From positions 62,001 through 126,000 of the forward strand of contig CACJBA010000002.1 in assembly GCA_902591535.1 (NCBI GenBank): DNA of 64,000 nt, given 5' to 3'. Source of the stretch: an uncultured Pelagibacteraceae bacterium (lineage in GTDB: Bacteria > Pseudomonadota > Alphaproteobacteria > Pelagibacterales > Pelagibacteraceae). Shown piece by piece: positions 37,159 to 46,605 of the stretch. The notes beneath the pieces are model-generated. The model saw only the letters and a program-made list of their open reading frames with translations. It had not been told where the DNA came from and searched no databases. Each line of letters opens with the position of its first letter. Position 1 is the stretch's first letter. The translations under genes and the position numbers were made by a program.

Positions 37159-38286
37159 TTATATTTTCTCTATAATTGTTGCAATACCCATACCTAAACC
37201 AATGCATTGAGTTGAAAGAGCGTATCTTTTATCCTCTCGTTTTAATAATTCTGCAGCTTTACCAGTAATCCTAGCTCCTGTTGCTCCTAAAGGATGCCCG
37301 AGCGCAATAGCACCACCATCTATATTTATTTTTTGTTTTTCCATGCCTAATTCTTTAATACAAGCTAAAGATTGTGAGGCAAAAGCTTCGTTTAACTCAA
37401 TAATGTCTATATCTTTAATTGTAAGATTTGCTCTTTTAAGAGCCTTTTTAGTTGCTGATATTGGTCCTAAACCCATAAAATTCGGGTCACAACCCTCTAC
37501 CGCTGTAGATTTAATTCTACCAAGAATTTCTAAATTATTTTCTTTGGCAAAATTTTCCTCACATATTAATGTTACAGCCGCACCATCCGTAAGTGGCGAT
37601 GAAGTAGCTGCAGTTACAGTGCCATTTTCATCAAAAGCTAATTTTAGACTATCTAATTTTTCCATTGTACTATTCGGCCTTATATTGCCATCAACTTCAC
37701 AATTAGCAATTTTTGTAATTTCATTTTTAAAATTTCCATTCACTTGTGCTTTATTTGCTTTGGAGTGACTTTCAAGAGCAAATTCTTGTTGTTCGTTTCT
37801 CGAAATTTTGTATTTTTTTGCAACATTCTCTGCAGTAAGTCCCATTGAAAGATATAGGTGTGGGTTTTGTTTATCAGTGTCGGAATAAGGGTATGGCATA
37901 GGTTCAAAACCAGTTCTAACTCTTGTCATACTTTCAACTCCGCCACATAAAAAAACTTTACCAGATCCCATTGAAATTTTTCCTGCTGCAATATGAATTG
38001 CTTCCATTGAAGAACCACACCATCTATCAACAGTCATGCCTGAAGTTTTTATTTTTAAGTCAGATAAAAAAGTTACTAATCTTCCAATATTAAAACATTG
38101 TTCACCTACCTGAAAAGCACAACCAACTATCACATCCTCTATAGTTTCAGGATTTATTTTTGATTTCGATACAAGATTTTTAATAACATCTGCCAATAAA
38201 TTTACTGGTTTTACATCAATTAGCTCTCCTTTATTTGCCATCGTAAATGGAGATCTTGAATAACCAGCAATTACAGAATTATACAT
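37159..38286 (-). CDS. Thiolase (acetyl-CoA acyltransferase)
   Basis: VDRWCGSSMEAIHIAAGKI, ELNEAFASQSLACIKELG, NIDGGAIALGHPLGATGARI, STQCIGLGMG. Confidence 0.92.
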   Translation of the reverse strand: MYNSVIAGYSRSPFTMANKGELIDVKPVNLLADVIKNLVSKSKINPETIEDVIVGCAFQVGEQCFNIGRLVTFLSDLKIKTSGMTVDRWCGSSMEAIHIAAGKISMGSGKVFLCGGVESMTRVRTGFEPMPYPYSDTDKQNPHLYLSMGLTAENVAKKYKISRNEQQEFALESHSKANKAQVNGNFKNEITKIANCEVDGNIRPNSTMEKLDSLKLAFDENGTVTAATSSPLTDGAAVTLICEENFAKENNLEILGRIKSTAVEGCDPNFMGLGPISATKKALKRANLTIKDIDIIELNEAFASQSLACIKELGMEKQKINIDGGAIALGHPLGATGARITGKAAELLKREDKRYALSTQCIGLGMGIATIIEKI

Positions 38287-38394
38287 TTTTAACTTTAAAA
38301 TTTTCTTTATTTATATACTTTATTAAAATTAATTAAGCAGGAAATTTGTCTTATTTCAAGTTTTTGATTGATGAACTAAAAAGTTAGAATATTT

Positions 38395-40617
38395 ATGGAT
38401 ATAAAAAAAGTAGTTGTAATAGGCTCTGGAACCATGGGTAGTGGTATAGCAGCTCATTTATGTAATGCAGGCATACCGGTTACTTTACTAGATCTAACCA
38501 CAGAAATAAGTGAAAAAGCTAGAGAAAGAATTCATAAATCGAGACCTCCGCTGTTAATAGATAAAACCAAAATCAACAATATCAATGTTGGAAACATTAA
38601 TGAAAATTTTGATGTTGTAAAAGATGCAGATTGGATTGTAGAGGCAGTGGTAGAAAGAATAGATATAAAACATAATATTTATGAAAAAATATTTAAGAAT
38701 AGAAAAAAAGGGGCAATAGTTTCGTCAAACACCTCATCAATTCCAATTAAAGTTTTATCTGAAAAATTATCTAATGAAGAAAAAAAAGATTTTTGCATAA
38801 CCCACTTCTTTAATCCTGTAAGATATATGGGATTATTGGAAATTGTTAAAAATGAAAATAACGATTTAAATAAAATCAATTCTCTAAAGAAATTTTGTGA
38901 AGTTGAACTTGGAAAAGGAGCTATAGTTTGTAACGATACTCCAGGTTTTTTAGGCAATAGGATTGGTGTTTATGCGATGCAGGTTGCAATGACAGAAGCT
39001 TTTAAAATGAAACTTACTATAGAAGAAGCAGACGCAGTTTTTGGTAGACCAATGGGTATACCCAAAACTGGAGTGTTTGGTTTATATGATCTAATAGGGA
39101 TTGATTTGATGGCTGATGTATTGAAAAGCTTTATGAAAGAATTATCAGATCAAGATGAATTTAAAATTGTTGCGAAAGAAATTCCACTTGTAAAAAAATT
39201 GATCGATACAGGTTATACAGGCCGTAAAGGAAAAGGTGGATTTTATAGAATGAATAAAAATGGAGATCAAAAAATTTTAGAAGCTATAAATCTAGAAACA
39301 GGCGATTACTCACCATCGAAAAAAATAGAGTTAGGAATTGATACAGTTGATATAAATAGTTTAATAAACCGAAAAGATAAGTTTGGAGAATATGCTTGGA
39401 TAGTTACTTCTAAAATAATTAAATATGCATCCTCACTTGTTCCTGGAATCACAGATAAGTTTAATGATATCGATGAAGCTATGAGATTGGGTTTCAACTG
39501 GGCGATGGGTCCGTTTGAAATGTTGAGATCAATAGGAGTAAAGAATTTTTTTAATAGAATTGATAATTTTGAAAATAATAAATTTTTAGAAAATTTATCA
39601 AAAACAAAAGATGAAAATTTTTATGGAGAAAGACAACTTTATACAAGTATTCAAACTTTAGGAAAAATAAGACCATCAGCGATTAAACTAGATAAAAACA
39701 ATTCTGCAGAAATTCATCGATTTAAAGATTTTAATATTGTTGAGTTTACGACAAAAGCTTGTGCATTAGATTATGACTCTATGGATGCTTTAAAAAATGC
39801 AACCGATAAACCTTTAATTGTAATGAATGAAAGTATGCAATTTTCAGCAGGTGTAAACTTAAGTTATACAATGAATTTCGCTGATAAAGGTGATTTTAAA
39901 TCAATTGAAAAATTTATTAAATATTTTCAAGATACTTGTAAAACTTTAAAATATTCTAAATATCCTGTTGTGTCAGCTCCATCTGGACTCACTCTAGGTG
40001 GAGGTTTTGAAGTTTTAGTGCAAAGTAATTTCGTTGCTTCGCATACAAATTTAGTAATTGGTTTAGTTGAAACTATTGTTGGATTAGTTCCAGCAGGTGG
40101 AGGTTGTAAAGAAATGTTATGGAGATGGTCTCAAACCGAAGAGGCAAAATCAGATCCTGACTACGCCCCACTAAAAGTTTTTGATATAATTGGATATGCT
40201 AAAACTGCCACATCACCAATAGAGGCTGAACCTTTGAAGTATTTAAAACGTGAAGATAGAAAAATAATGAATAGAAATAGTCTTTTCGAAGAAGCAAAAA
40301 AACTAATCGATGAAAATTCTACATTTATTCCTCCAGAGGAATGTAGGTTTAACCTTTCTGGACAACCATTGAAAAATAAAATGGTTAAGATTTTAGAAAA
40401 ATTATATAACGAAAAGGTAATTTTAGATCATGGGATGCATGTGGGAACTGAACTTGCCAATGTTTTAAGCGGTGGTGATACAACTATTGAAAAAGTTCTA
40501 ACAGAAGATGATCTATACAAATTAGAATTAGAATCTTTTATGAGGTTGATAGAAACAAAACAAACTCAAGAAAGAATTAAGCATACATTATCAACCGGAA
40601 AACCTTTAGTTAATTAG
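38395..40617 (+). CDS. fadJ: 3-hydroxyacyl-CoA dehydrogenase / enoyl-CoA hydratase multifunctional protein
   Basis: VVVIGSGTMGSGIAAHLCNAGI, TPGFLGNRIGVY, C-terminal crotonase-like SGLTLGGGFEVLVQSN. Confidence 0.88.
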   Translation: MDIKKVVVIGSGTMGSGIAAHLCNAGIPVTLLDLTTEISEKARERIHKSRPPLLIDKTKINNINVGNINENFDVVKDADWIVEAVVERIDIKHNIYEKIFKNRKKGAIVSSNTSSIPIKVLSEKLSNEEKKDFCITHFFNPVRYMGLLEIVKNENNDLNKINSLKKFCEVELGKGAIVCNDTPGFLGNRIGVYAMQVAMTEAFKMKLTIEEADAVFGRPMGIPKTGVFGLYDLIGIDLMADVLKSFMKELSDQDEFKIVAKEIPLVKKLIDTGYTGRKGKGGFYRMNKNGDQKILEAINLETGDYSPSKKIELGIDTVDINSLINRKDKFGEYAWIVTSKIIKYASSLVPGITDKFNDIDEAMRLGFNWAMGPFEMLRSIGVKNFFNRIDNFENNKFLENLSKTKDENFYGERQLYTSIQTLGKIRPSAIKLDKNNSAEIHRFKDFNIVEFTTKACALDYDSMDALKNATDKPLIVMNESMQFSAGVNLSYTMNFADKGDFKSIEKFIKYFQDTCKTLKYSKYPVVSAPSGLTLGGGFEVLVQSNFVASHTNLVIGLVETIVGLVPAGGGCKEMLWRWSQTEEAKSDPDYAPLKVFDIIGYAKTATSPIEAEPLKYLKREDRKIMNRNSLFEEAKKLIDENSTFIPPEECRFNLSGQPLKNKMVKILEKLYNEKVILDHGMHVGTELANVLSGGDTTIEKVLTEDDLYKLELESFMRLIETKQTQERIKHTLSTGKPLVN

Positions 40618-41260
40618 AATTTAACATTTTAAAGGTGTTAATATAATCAGGTCTTAAAACATAAATCGCTTTATTGCCTGTTTTAATTTTTGTTAAAATA
40701 TCCAATCCATGAATTACTTTACCAATTGGTGTGTATTCGCCTTGATAGATTGGAATTTCTTTCAAAGTAATAAAGAATTCACTATCCTCTGTATCAAATT
40801 CAGATGCTCTAGCAAAACCTACGCTTCCTTTTGTAAATACAAAATCATCACTTAGTTCAGACTTTAATAACCCTAATCCTGATTCACCGCTACCAATTTT
40901 GGAATAATCTAAATTATTTATATTTCCATATTCAATATCTCCAGCTTGTACAAAAGTATTTTCAGCAACTTTATAAAAGGCAGAACCATCATACATTTTT
41001 TTTTCAATTAAAATTTTAAATCTTTCAACAGATTTAGGAGAAATATCCGGATAAAGCTCAATAATTACATTTCCACATTCAACATTCATTACAGCAATAT
41101 TATTTGGTTTATTAAATTTTAGTTTACTTAAATTATTTTTTTCAACAAATAGACATTTATTTTTTAACAAAAAAAAAGATATTAATGTAAAAATTGAAAT
41201 ACTTATTAAAAATAAAAATAAAATTTTTTCTGACTTTGAAGCTTTTATTTTTTTAATCAT
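40610..41260 (-). CDS. Membrane-anchored cyclophilin-type peptidyl-prolyl isomerase
   Basis: N-terminal TM; GNVIIELYPDISPKSVERFKILI, GSAFYKV, GSVGFAR. Confidence 0.82.
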   Translation of the reverse strand: MIKKIKASKSEKILFLFLISISIFTLISFFLLKNKCLFVEKNNLSKLKFNKPNNIAVMNVECGNVIIELYPDISPKSVERFKILIEKKMYDGSAFYKVAENTFVQAGDIEYGNINNLDYSKIGSGESGLGLLKSELSDDFVFTKGSVGFARASEFDTEDSEFFITLKEIPIYQGEYTPIGKVIHGLDILTKIKTGNKAIYVLRPDYINTFKMLNSN

Positions 41261-41985
41261 AAAATATTTTTATCTATTTTAGCTAAATTTAATTTTATAA
41301 AGTTCACCTTGTTATAAAGGACTTTGTCATTATTGATTTTTTTTTCAATTATTTCTTTATCAGTCATTAAAAAAGAAAAAATTTCAGCCATATCCTCAGA
41401 TGGAATAGATTTTGAATATTCTGTTAAAAAACCACTAGTATTTTCATAAAGATCTAAATTTAATCTATCTGAACAAGTTGAACAATCAGCGTAATTAAAA
41501 GATGTTTGATTAAATGAAGAAAATTCTTCTTCATTAAAATATTTAATGTGGCTATTTTGAATCATATGAAAAACTTCATGGTGTATCATTCTTTCAAAAT
41601 ATTTTTGGTTAAAATTAATATCTAAAATTAATGTTCTATTTTTGTTATCAGGTATTCCTCCTGTATTTATCTCAGAGATGAATAAATTTTCACAAAATAC
41701 AACATACTTTAGTTTTATTTTATTTAGAAAATTTGAATTATATCGATTAAGATTTTTTTCAATTATTTGAAATTTTGTATTTAAATTTTTTTTATTAGTC
41801 TTGTTACAAGTAATATTTTTATTTACACCAATGTTAAAATTACCTTTAGCATTCAAATAACGAATATTATTATCATTTTTTAATTTATAAATTTCTAAAT
41901 TTGGAATTTTTATCAGATTATAAATTTCATCAGCTTTTACATATGAAATTTGAAATATAAGAATAAATAAAAGTAATATTTTCAT
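41257..41985 (-). CDS. Putative secreted zinc metallopeptidase-like protein
   Basis: Signal peptide; HExxH motif in MIHHEVFHMIQNSH. Confidence 0.6.
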   Translation of the reverse strand: MKILLLFILIFQISYVKADEIYNLIKIPNLEIYKLKNDNNIRYLNAKGNFNIGVNKNITCNKTNKKNLNTKFQIIEKNLNRYNSNFLNKIKLKYVVFCENLFISEINTGGIPDNKNRTLILDINFNQKYFERMIHHEVFHMIQNSHIKYFNEEEFSSFNQTSFNYADCSTCSDRLNLDLYENTSGFLTEYSKSIPSEDMAEIFSFLMTDKEIIEKKINNDKVLYNKVNFIKLNLAKIDKNIL

Positions 41986-42038
41986 TAAATTATTATAGAC
42001 GAATTAGATAAGATAATATTATCTTAGATTATTAAAAA

Positions 42039-42998
42039 ATGAAAAAAGAAAGAAATAAAAATCCAATTCAACCAGTAAGTGGAACCAAAGTTCCAAGATT
42101 TGCTGGACCAAATACTTTTGCAAGACTTCCTGAACTAAGAGATGTGGAAAGTTGTGATGTGGCAATCGTTGGAATTCCTTTTGATGCTGGCACAAGTTAC
42201 AGACCAGGAGCACGATTTGGTCCACAAAGCATTAGGCAGGCTTCAAGACATTTAAGAACAAATTATCATCCTAATTATGATGTTGAGCCATTTAAGATCC
42301 AGCAAGTTGCTGATGCTGGCGATATTGCTTGCAATCCTTTTAGCATAGACGAAGCAATTAAACAGATTGAGGTGGGGGCAACAGATTTATTAAATAAAGT
42401 TGGAGGAATTATAAGTTTGGGAGGTGATCATACTATTGCTGTGCCTCTGTTGAGAGCGATCAATAAAAAAAACAAAGGACCTGTATCATTGGTTCATTTT
42501 GATGCTCATCTAGACACTTGGGATACTTATTTTGGAGCACCTTATACTCACGGTACTCCATTCAGAAGAGCTAGAGAGGAAGGTTTATTTTTAGATGATG
42601 CATCAATGCATGTGGGTATCAGAGGTCCACTCTACAGTAGAGATGATATTAAAAATGACGAAAGTTTTGGATTTAAAATAATTCATTGTGATGAATTTCA
42701 AACTGAAGGAACTGATAAGATTGCTGAAAGAATTAGAAAGAGAGTAGGAGATAACCCTCTTTATTTATCTATAGATATTGATGTATTGGATCCTGCTTTT
42801 GCACCTGGTACAGGTACACCAGAAATTGCAGGTATGACAACTAGAGAAATGGTAAATGTATTAAGAGGATTGTCAGGTCTAAATTTAGTTTCAGCAGATG
42901 TAGTCGAAGTTTCGCCAGCGTATGATCATGCAGAAGTAACATCACTTGCAGCTGCAACTATTGTATACGAGCTAACTAATTTATTTGCAAAATCATAA
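42039..42998 (+). CDS. speB: Agmatinase/ureohydrolase family
   Basis: GGDHTIAVPLLRA, HFDAHLDTWD, SIDIDVLDPAFAPGTGTPE. Confidence 0.9.
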   Translation: MKKERNKNPIQPVSGTKVPRFAGPNTFARLPELRDVESCDVAIVGIPFDAGTSYRPGARFGPQSIRQASRHLRTNYHPNYDVEPFKIQQVADAGDIACNPFSIDEAIKQIEVGATDLLNKVGGIISLGGDHTIAVPLLRAINKKNKGPVSLVHFDAHLDTWDTYFGAPYTHGTPFRRAREEGLFLDDASMHVGIRGPLYSRDDIKNDESFGFKIIHCDEFQTEGTDKIAERIRKRVGDNPLYLSIDIDVLDPAFAPGTGTPEIAGMTTREMVNVLRGLSGLNLVSADVVEVSPAYDHAEVTSLAAATIVYELTNLFAKS

Positions 42999-43018
42999 AG
43001 AAAGGATATTTTTTAAAT

Positions 43019-44452
43019 ATGTTAGATAAAAAAAATTTTTATATTAATGGACAGTGGATCAAGCCAAATAGTTCTGATGAAATTAATGTAATTGATCCTG
43101 CAACAGAGGATAATTGTGCAGTTATAACTTTAGCAAATAAAGCTGACGTTGATATGGCTGTTAAAGCAGCTAAAAATGCATACGAAAGTTGGGCGTTCTC
43201 CTCTAAAGATGAAAGAATTGGATTATTAGAAAAATTGTATGAAAATTATAAGAAAAGATGGCCAGATATTGCAGAGGCTATAACTCTTGAAATGGGTGCC
43301 CCAAAAGATTTTGCATCAAAATTACAAACAGGTACAGGCGCAAGTCATATTAAATCTTTTATTAGATATTTAAAAAATTTTGAATTTGAAAAACCATTAG
43401 GTGAGCATGCTCCAAATCAAAGATTAATTTATGAACCAAAAGGTGTCTGTGCATTAATCACTCCGTGGAATTGGCCAATGAATCAAGTATGTTTAAAAGT
43501 AATGCCAGCAATTGCCTCTGGATGCACTATGGTTTTAAAACCTTCAGAATTAGCACCGTTATCTTCGATGATACTTGCAGAAATTATTCATGAAGTTAAA
43601 TTTCCTAAAGGTGTGTTTAATTTGATCAATGGGGATGGAGATACCACAGGTGATGCGCTAACAAGTCATCCAGATATTAATATGATTTCTTTCACTGGAT
43701 CTACTAGAGCAGGAGCATTAATTTCACAAAATGCAGCAAAAGATTTCAAAAGAGTCAGTCTTGAACTTGGAGGTAAGGGAGCAAACATTATTTTTAAAGA
43801 TGCTGATCCTGAAGCAGTTGAAAGAGGCGCTTTGAGATGTTTTAGAAATTCTGGTCAATCATGTAATGCACCAACAAGAATGCTAGTTGAAAAGTCAATG
43901 TATGACGATGCAATTGAGAGATTAAAAAAATATACTGAAAATTTTGAGGTTGCTGATCCTAAAAAAGAAGGTGAACATATCGGTCCTGTTATTTCAGAAA
44001 CACAATACAATAAGATTCAAACTTTAATTCAAAAAGGTATAGATGAAGGTGCACAATTGATTGCAGGCGGAACAGGTAAGCCAGAAGGATTAGATAAAGG
44101 TTATTTTGTTAAACCAACAGTATTTGCCGATGTTAATAATGATATGGAAGTAGCAAGAACAGAAATTTTTGGACCTGTTTTATCTGTCATTCCATTTGAA
44201 ACAGAGGAAGACGCAATAAAAATTGCAAACGACACTTCTTATGGATTAACTAATTATATTCAAACACAAGACCCTGAAAAAGTGAAGAGAGTTGCAAGAA
44301 AATTAAGATCCGGAATGGTAGACGTAAATGGGGCAGGTATTGCAGTTGATGCACCTTTTGGAGGTTTTAAACATTCCGGAATTGGTCGAGAGGCAGGTGA
44401 GCATGGACTTGAGGAATTTTTGGAAGTAAAAGCCGTAGGTGGCTGGAGTTAA
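43019..44452 (+). CDS. NAD(P)-dependent aldehyde dehydrogenase
   Basis: ITPWNWPMNQVCLKVMPA, FTGSTRAGALI, ELGGKGANIIF, SGQSCNAPTRMLV. Confidence 0.92.
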   Translation: MLDKKNFYINGQWIKPNSSDEINVIDPATEDNCAVITLANKADVDMAVKAAKNAYESWAFSSKDERIGLLEKLYENYKKRWPDIAEAITLEMGAPKDFASKLQTGTGASHIKSFIRYLKNFEFEKPLGEHAPNQRLIYEPKGVCALITPWNWPMNQVCLKVMPAIASGCTMVLKPSELAPLSSMILAEIIHEVKFPKGVFNLINGDGDTTGDALTSHPDINMISFTGSTRAGALISQNAAKDFKRVSLELGGKGANIIFKDADPEAVERGALRCFRNSGQSCNAPTRMLVEKSMYDDAIERLKKYTENFEVADPKKEGEHIGPVISETQYNKIQTLIQKGIDEGAQLIAGGTGKPEGLDKGYFVKPTVFADVNNDMEVARTEIFGPVLSVIPFETEEDAIKIANDTSYGLTNYIQTQDPEKVKRVARKLRSGMVDVNGAGIAVDAPFGGFKHSGIGREAGEHGLEEFLEVKAVGGWS

Positions 44453-45639
44453 TTTAAAATAGACTTTTGTTTAATTCCCTCAAGGAGTTTTAAACATTTT
44501 TTTAATTCATCTAAAACAATAAACTCATCAATTTTATGTGCCTGTTCAATGGAGCCTGGCCCGCATACAACAGTACTAATACCAAGTTCTTGAAATAAAC
44601 CTGCTTCAGTTCCAAAAGAAACTACTTGTCTAGAATTATCTCCAGTTAAACTAGAAATTAGCTCACATGCATCTGACTTTTCATCCCTATCAAACCCAAC
44701 TATTTCACCAATAATATCTTTTTCTATTGAAGAGTTAGGAAAAACTTTTTTCATTTCAGGTAACAAAACTTCATTTGCGTATTTATCTAATTCTTGATTT
44801 AGAAAAATTGCATCTTCTTTTATAACAGGTCTCGTTTCCCAATTTACATGACATTTGTCTGCAATAACATTGTGAGCTATTCCCCCAAAAATTCCACCAA
44901 TTGATAAGGTGGAATGAGGAGGATCAAAAATAGAATCTTTAGGCGATCTTTCTTTAAGTTTTTCTCTTAATTCAATTAATTTATTTACATACCTAGATGC
45001 ATACTCGACTGCACTAACACCTTTATGAGGTGCTGAGCTATGTCCTGCTAATCCTTTGAAATAAGTTGTGTATTCATAGCATCCTTTGTGCGCATCAATA
45101 ATTTTCATGTTAGTTGGTTCACCAACAATACAAATTCCATCTTTTATATTTCTCTTTTTTAATTCTTCAATTAATATAGGTGCACCTTGGCATGCAGTTT
45201 CTTCATCAAAAGTAAATGAGAAATGAATATCTCTATCTAGATTTGATTTAGAGTATATAGGAGCAAAAGCTAGTGCGCATGCAATAAATCCTTTCATATC
45301 ACATGAACCTCTTCCATAAAGTTTATTATCTTTAATAGTTGCAGTGAATGGATCTGTTGCCCACCCTTTAGATACAGGAACAACATCAGTGTGTCCTGAT
45401 AAAATTATTGGTTTTTTATGACTTGAATTTTTTGCTTTAAGAGTAGCAAATAAATTAACTCTTTTTTTATCATCATCAAATGTTCTAAATGAAGTGGCCC
45501 CAAGATTAATTAATATGTCATCACAATAATCAATCAAAGAATTATTATCCTCTCCTGAGATTGTTTTAAAACCAATCAAGTCAGTTAATATTTTTACTGA
45601 ATTTTTAAACAAAAGTTCTGAATTATTTTCTGTACTCAT
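44449..45639 (-). CDS. argE: Acetylornithine deacetylase-like M20 peptidase
   Basis: LSGHTDVVPVSKGWATDPF, LYGRGSCDMKGFIACALA, GEPTNMKIIDAHKGCYEY. Confidence 0.87.
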   Translation of the reverse strand: MSTENNSELLFKNSVKILTDLIGFKTISGEDNNSLIDYCDDILINLGATSFRTFDDDKKRVNLFATLKAKNSSHKKPIILSGHTDVVPVSKGWATDPFTATIKDNKLYGRGSCDMKGFIACALAFAPIYSKSNLDRDIHFSFTFDEETACQGAPILIEELKKRNIKDGICIVGEPTNMKIIDAHKGCYEYTTYFKGLAGHSSAPHKGVSAVEYASRYVNKLIELREKLKERSPKDSIFDPPHSTLSIGGIFGGIAHNVIADKCHVNWETRPVIKEDAIFLNQELDKYANEVLLPEMKKVFPNSSIEKDIIGEIVGFDRDEKSDACELISSLTGDNSRQVVSFGTEAGLFQELGISTVVCGPGSIEQAHKIDEFIVLDELKKCLKLLEGIKQKSILN

Positions 45640-45666
45640 ATTTATCTTCCATTATATATTAATTAT

Positions 45667-46008
45667 ATGAAAGAACAAATCACCTATGACATTTTTGATA
45701 AAGTTGATATTAGAGTCGGCACTGTAATTTCAGTAAAAAAAAATGAAAAGGCAAGAAAACCTTCCTTAGTCGTTCAAGTAGATTTTGGAAAAGAAATTGG
45801 AATTAGACAATCTTCTGCCCAAATTACTCACTATTATAATGAGGAAAATCTAAAAGGAAAACAAGTAATAGGTGTTTGTAATTTTCCAGAAAAAAATATA
45901 GCTGGTGTAGTTTCTCAAGTACTTATTCTTGGATCTATAGACAAGGAGGGTAAAGTAATTTTGGTTCATCCATCTCAGAAATCTGAAGATGGCTTACCTA
46001 TTGCATAG
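45667..46008 (+). CDS. CsaA-like tRNA-binding domain protein
   Basis: FDKVDIRVGTVISV, RQSSAQITHYY, VIGVCNFPEKNIAG. Confidence 0.88.
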   Translation: MKEQITYDIFDKVDIRVGTVISVKKNEKARKPSLVVQVDFGKEIGIRQSSAQITHYYNEENLKGKQVIGVCNFPEKNIAGVVSQVLILGSIDKEGKVILVHPSQKSEDGLPIA

Positions 46009-46010
46009 AA

Positions 46011-46604
46011 ATGCATCCAGAAATTCTATCGATAACATTATTTGGAATTGTTGCTGCTTATTCTCCAGGGCCAAATAATTTTGTAGCGTTTTATTCTGGA
46101 TTTAATTTTGGTATTACAAGAACTCTTCCACATATAATTGGAGTTACTTTAGGTTTCCCATTTCTATTATTGTGTGTAGCATTAGGTTTAATAAATGTTT
46201 TTAAACTTTATCCATTAATTCAAGAAATATTAAAGTATCTTGGAACATTATTTTTAATTTACTTGGCATATAAAATTTCTTTCTCCGGTTCTCAAAATCA
46301 AGAAAACAAAAATAAAAATCCAGTAAAATTTATAGAAACATTTGTTTTTCAATTTTTAAATCCAAAAGCTGTAATTGCATCAATTATAATTGTATCAACA
46401 TATATTAAAGTAGGAGAAAATTTTGTAAGCCATACGACTCAAATTGTTATATTGGCTCTGTTAGTTTCAGTAACCAGTATTACCTTATGGACATTTTTAG
46501 GTAAATTCTTTAGGAAATTCGCGACAAATCAGAAATTTATTAATTATTTTAATTATGTTATGTCACTGCTTCTTTTATTAAGCATAATAACTTTTTACTT
46601 ATAA
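46011..46604 (+). CDS. LysE family transporter
   Basis: AAYSPGPNNFVAFYSGFNFGI; six TM-like segments. Confidence 0.85.
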   Translation: MHPEILSITLFGIVAAYSPGPNNFVAFYSGFNFGITRTLPHIIGVTLGFPFLLLCVALGLINVFKLYPLIQEILKYLGTLFLIYLAYKISFSGSQNQENKNKNPVKFIETFVFQFLNPKAVIASIIIVSTYIKVGENFVSHTTQIVILALLVSVTSITLWTFLGKFFRKFATNQKFINYFNYVMSLLLLLSIITFYL

Positions 46605-46605
46605 T

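Noticed and set aside
27367-44452. Two 477-aa aldehyde dehydrogenases as a recent segmental duplication
   Set aside because: Same length and family but clearly diverged along their length and in different contexts; ordinary paralogs.
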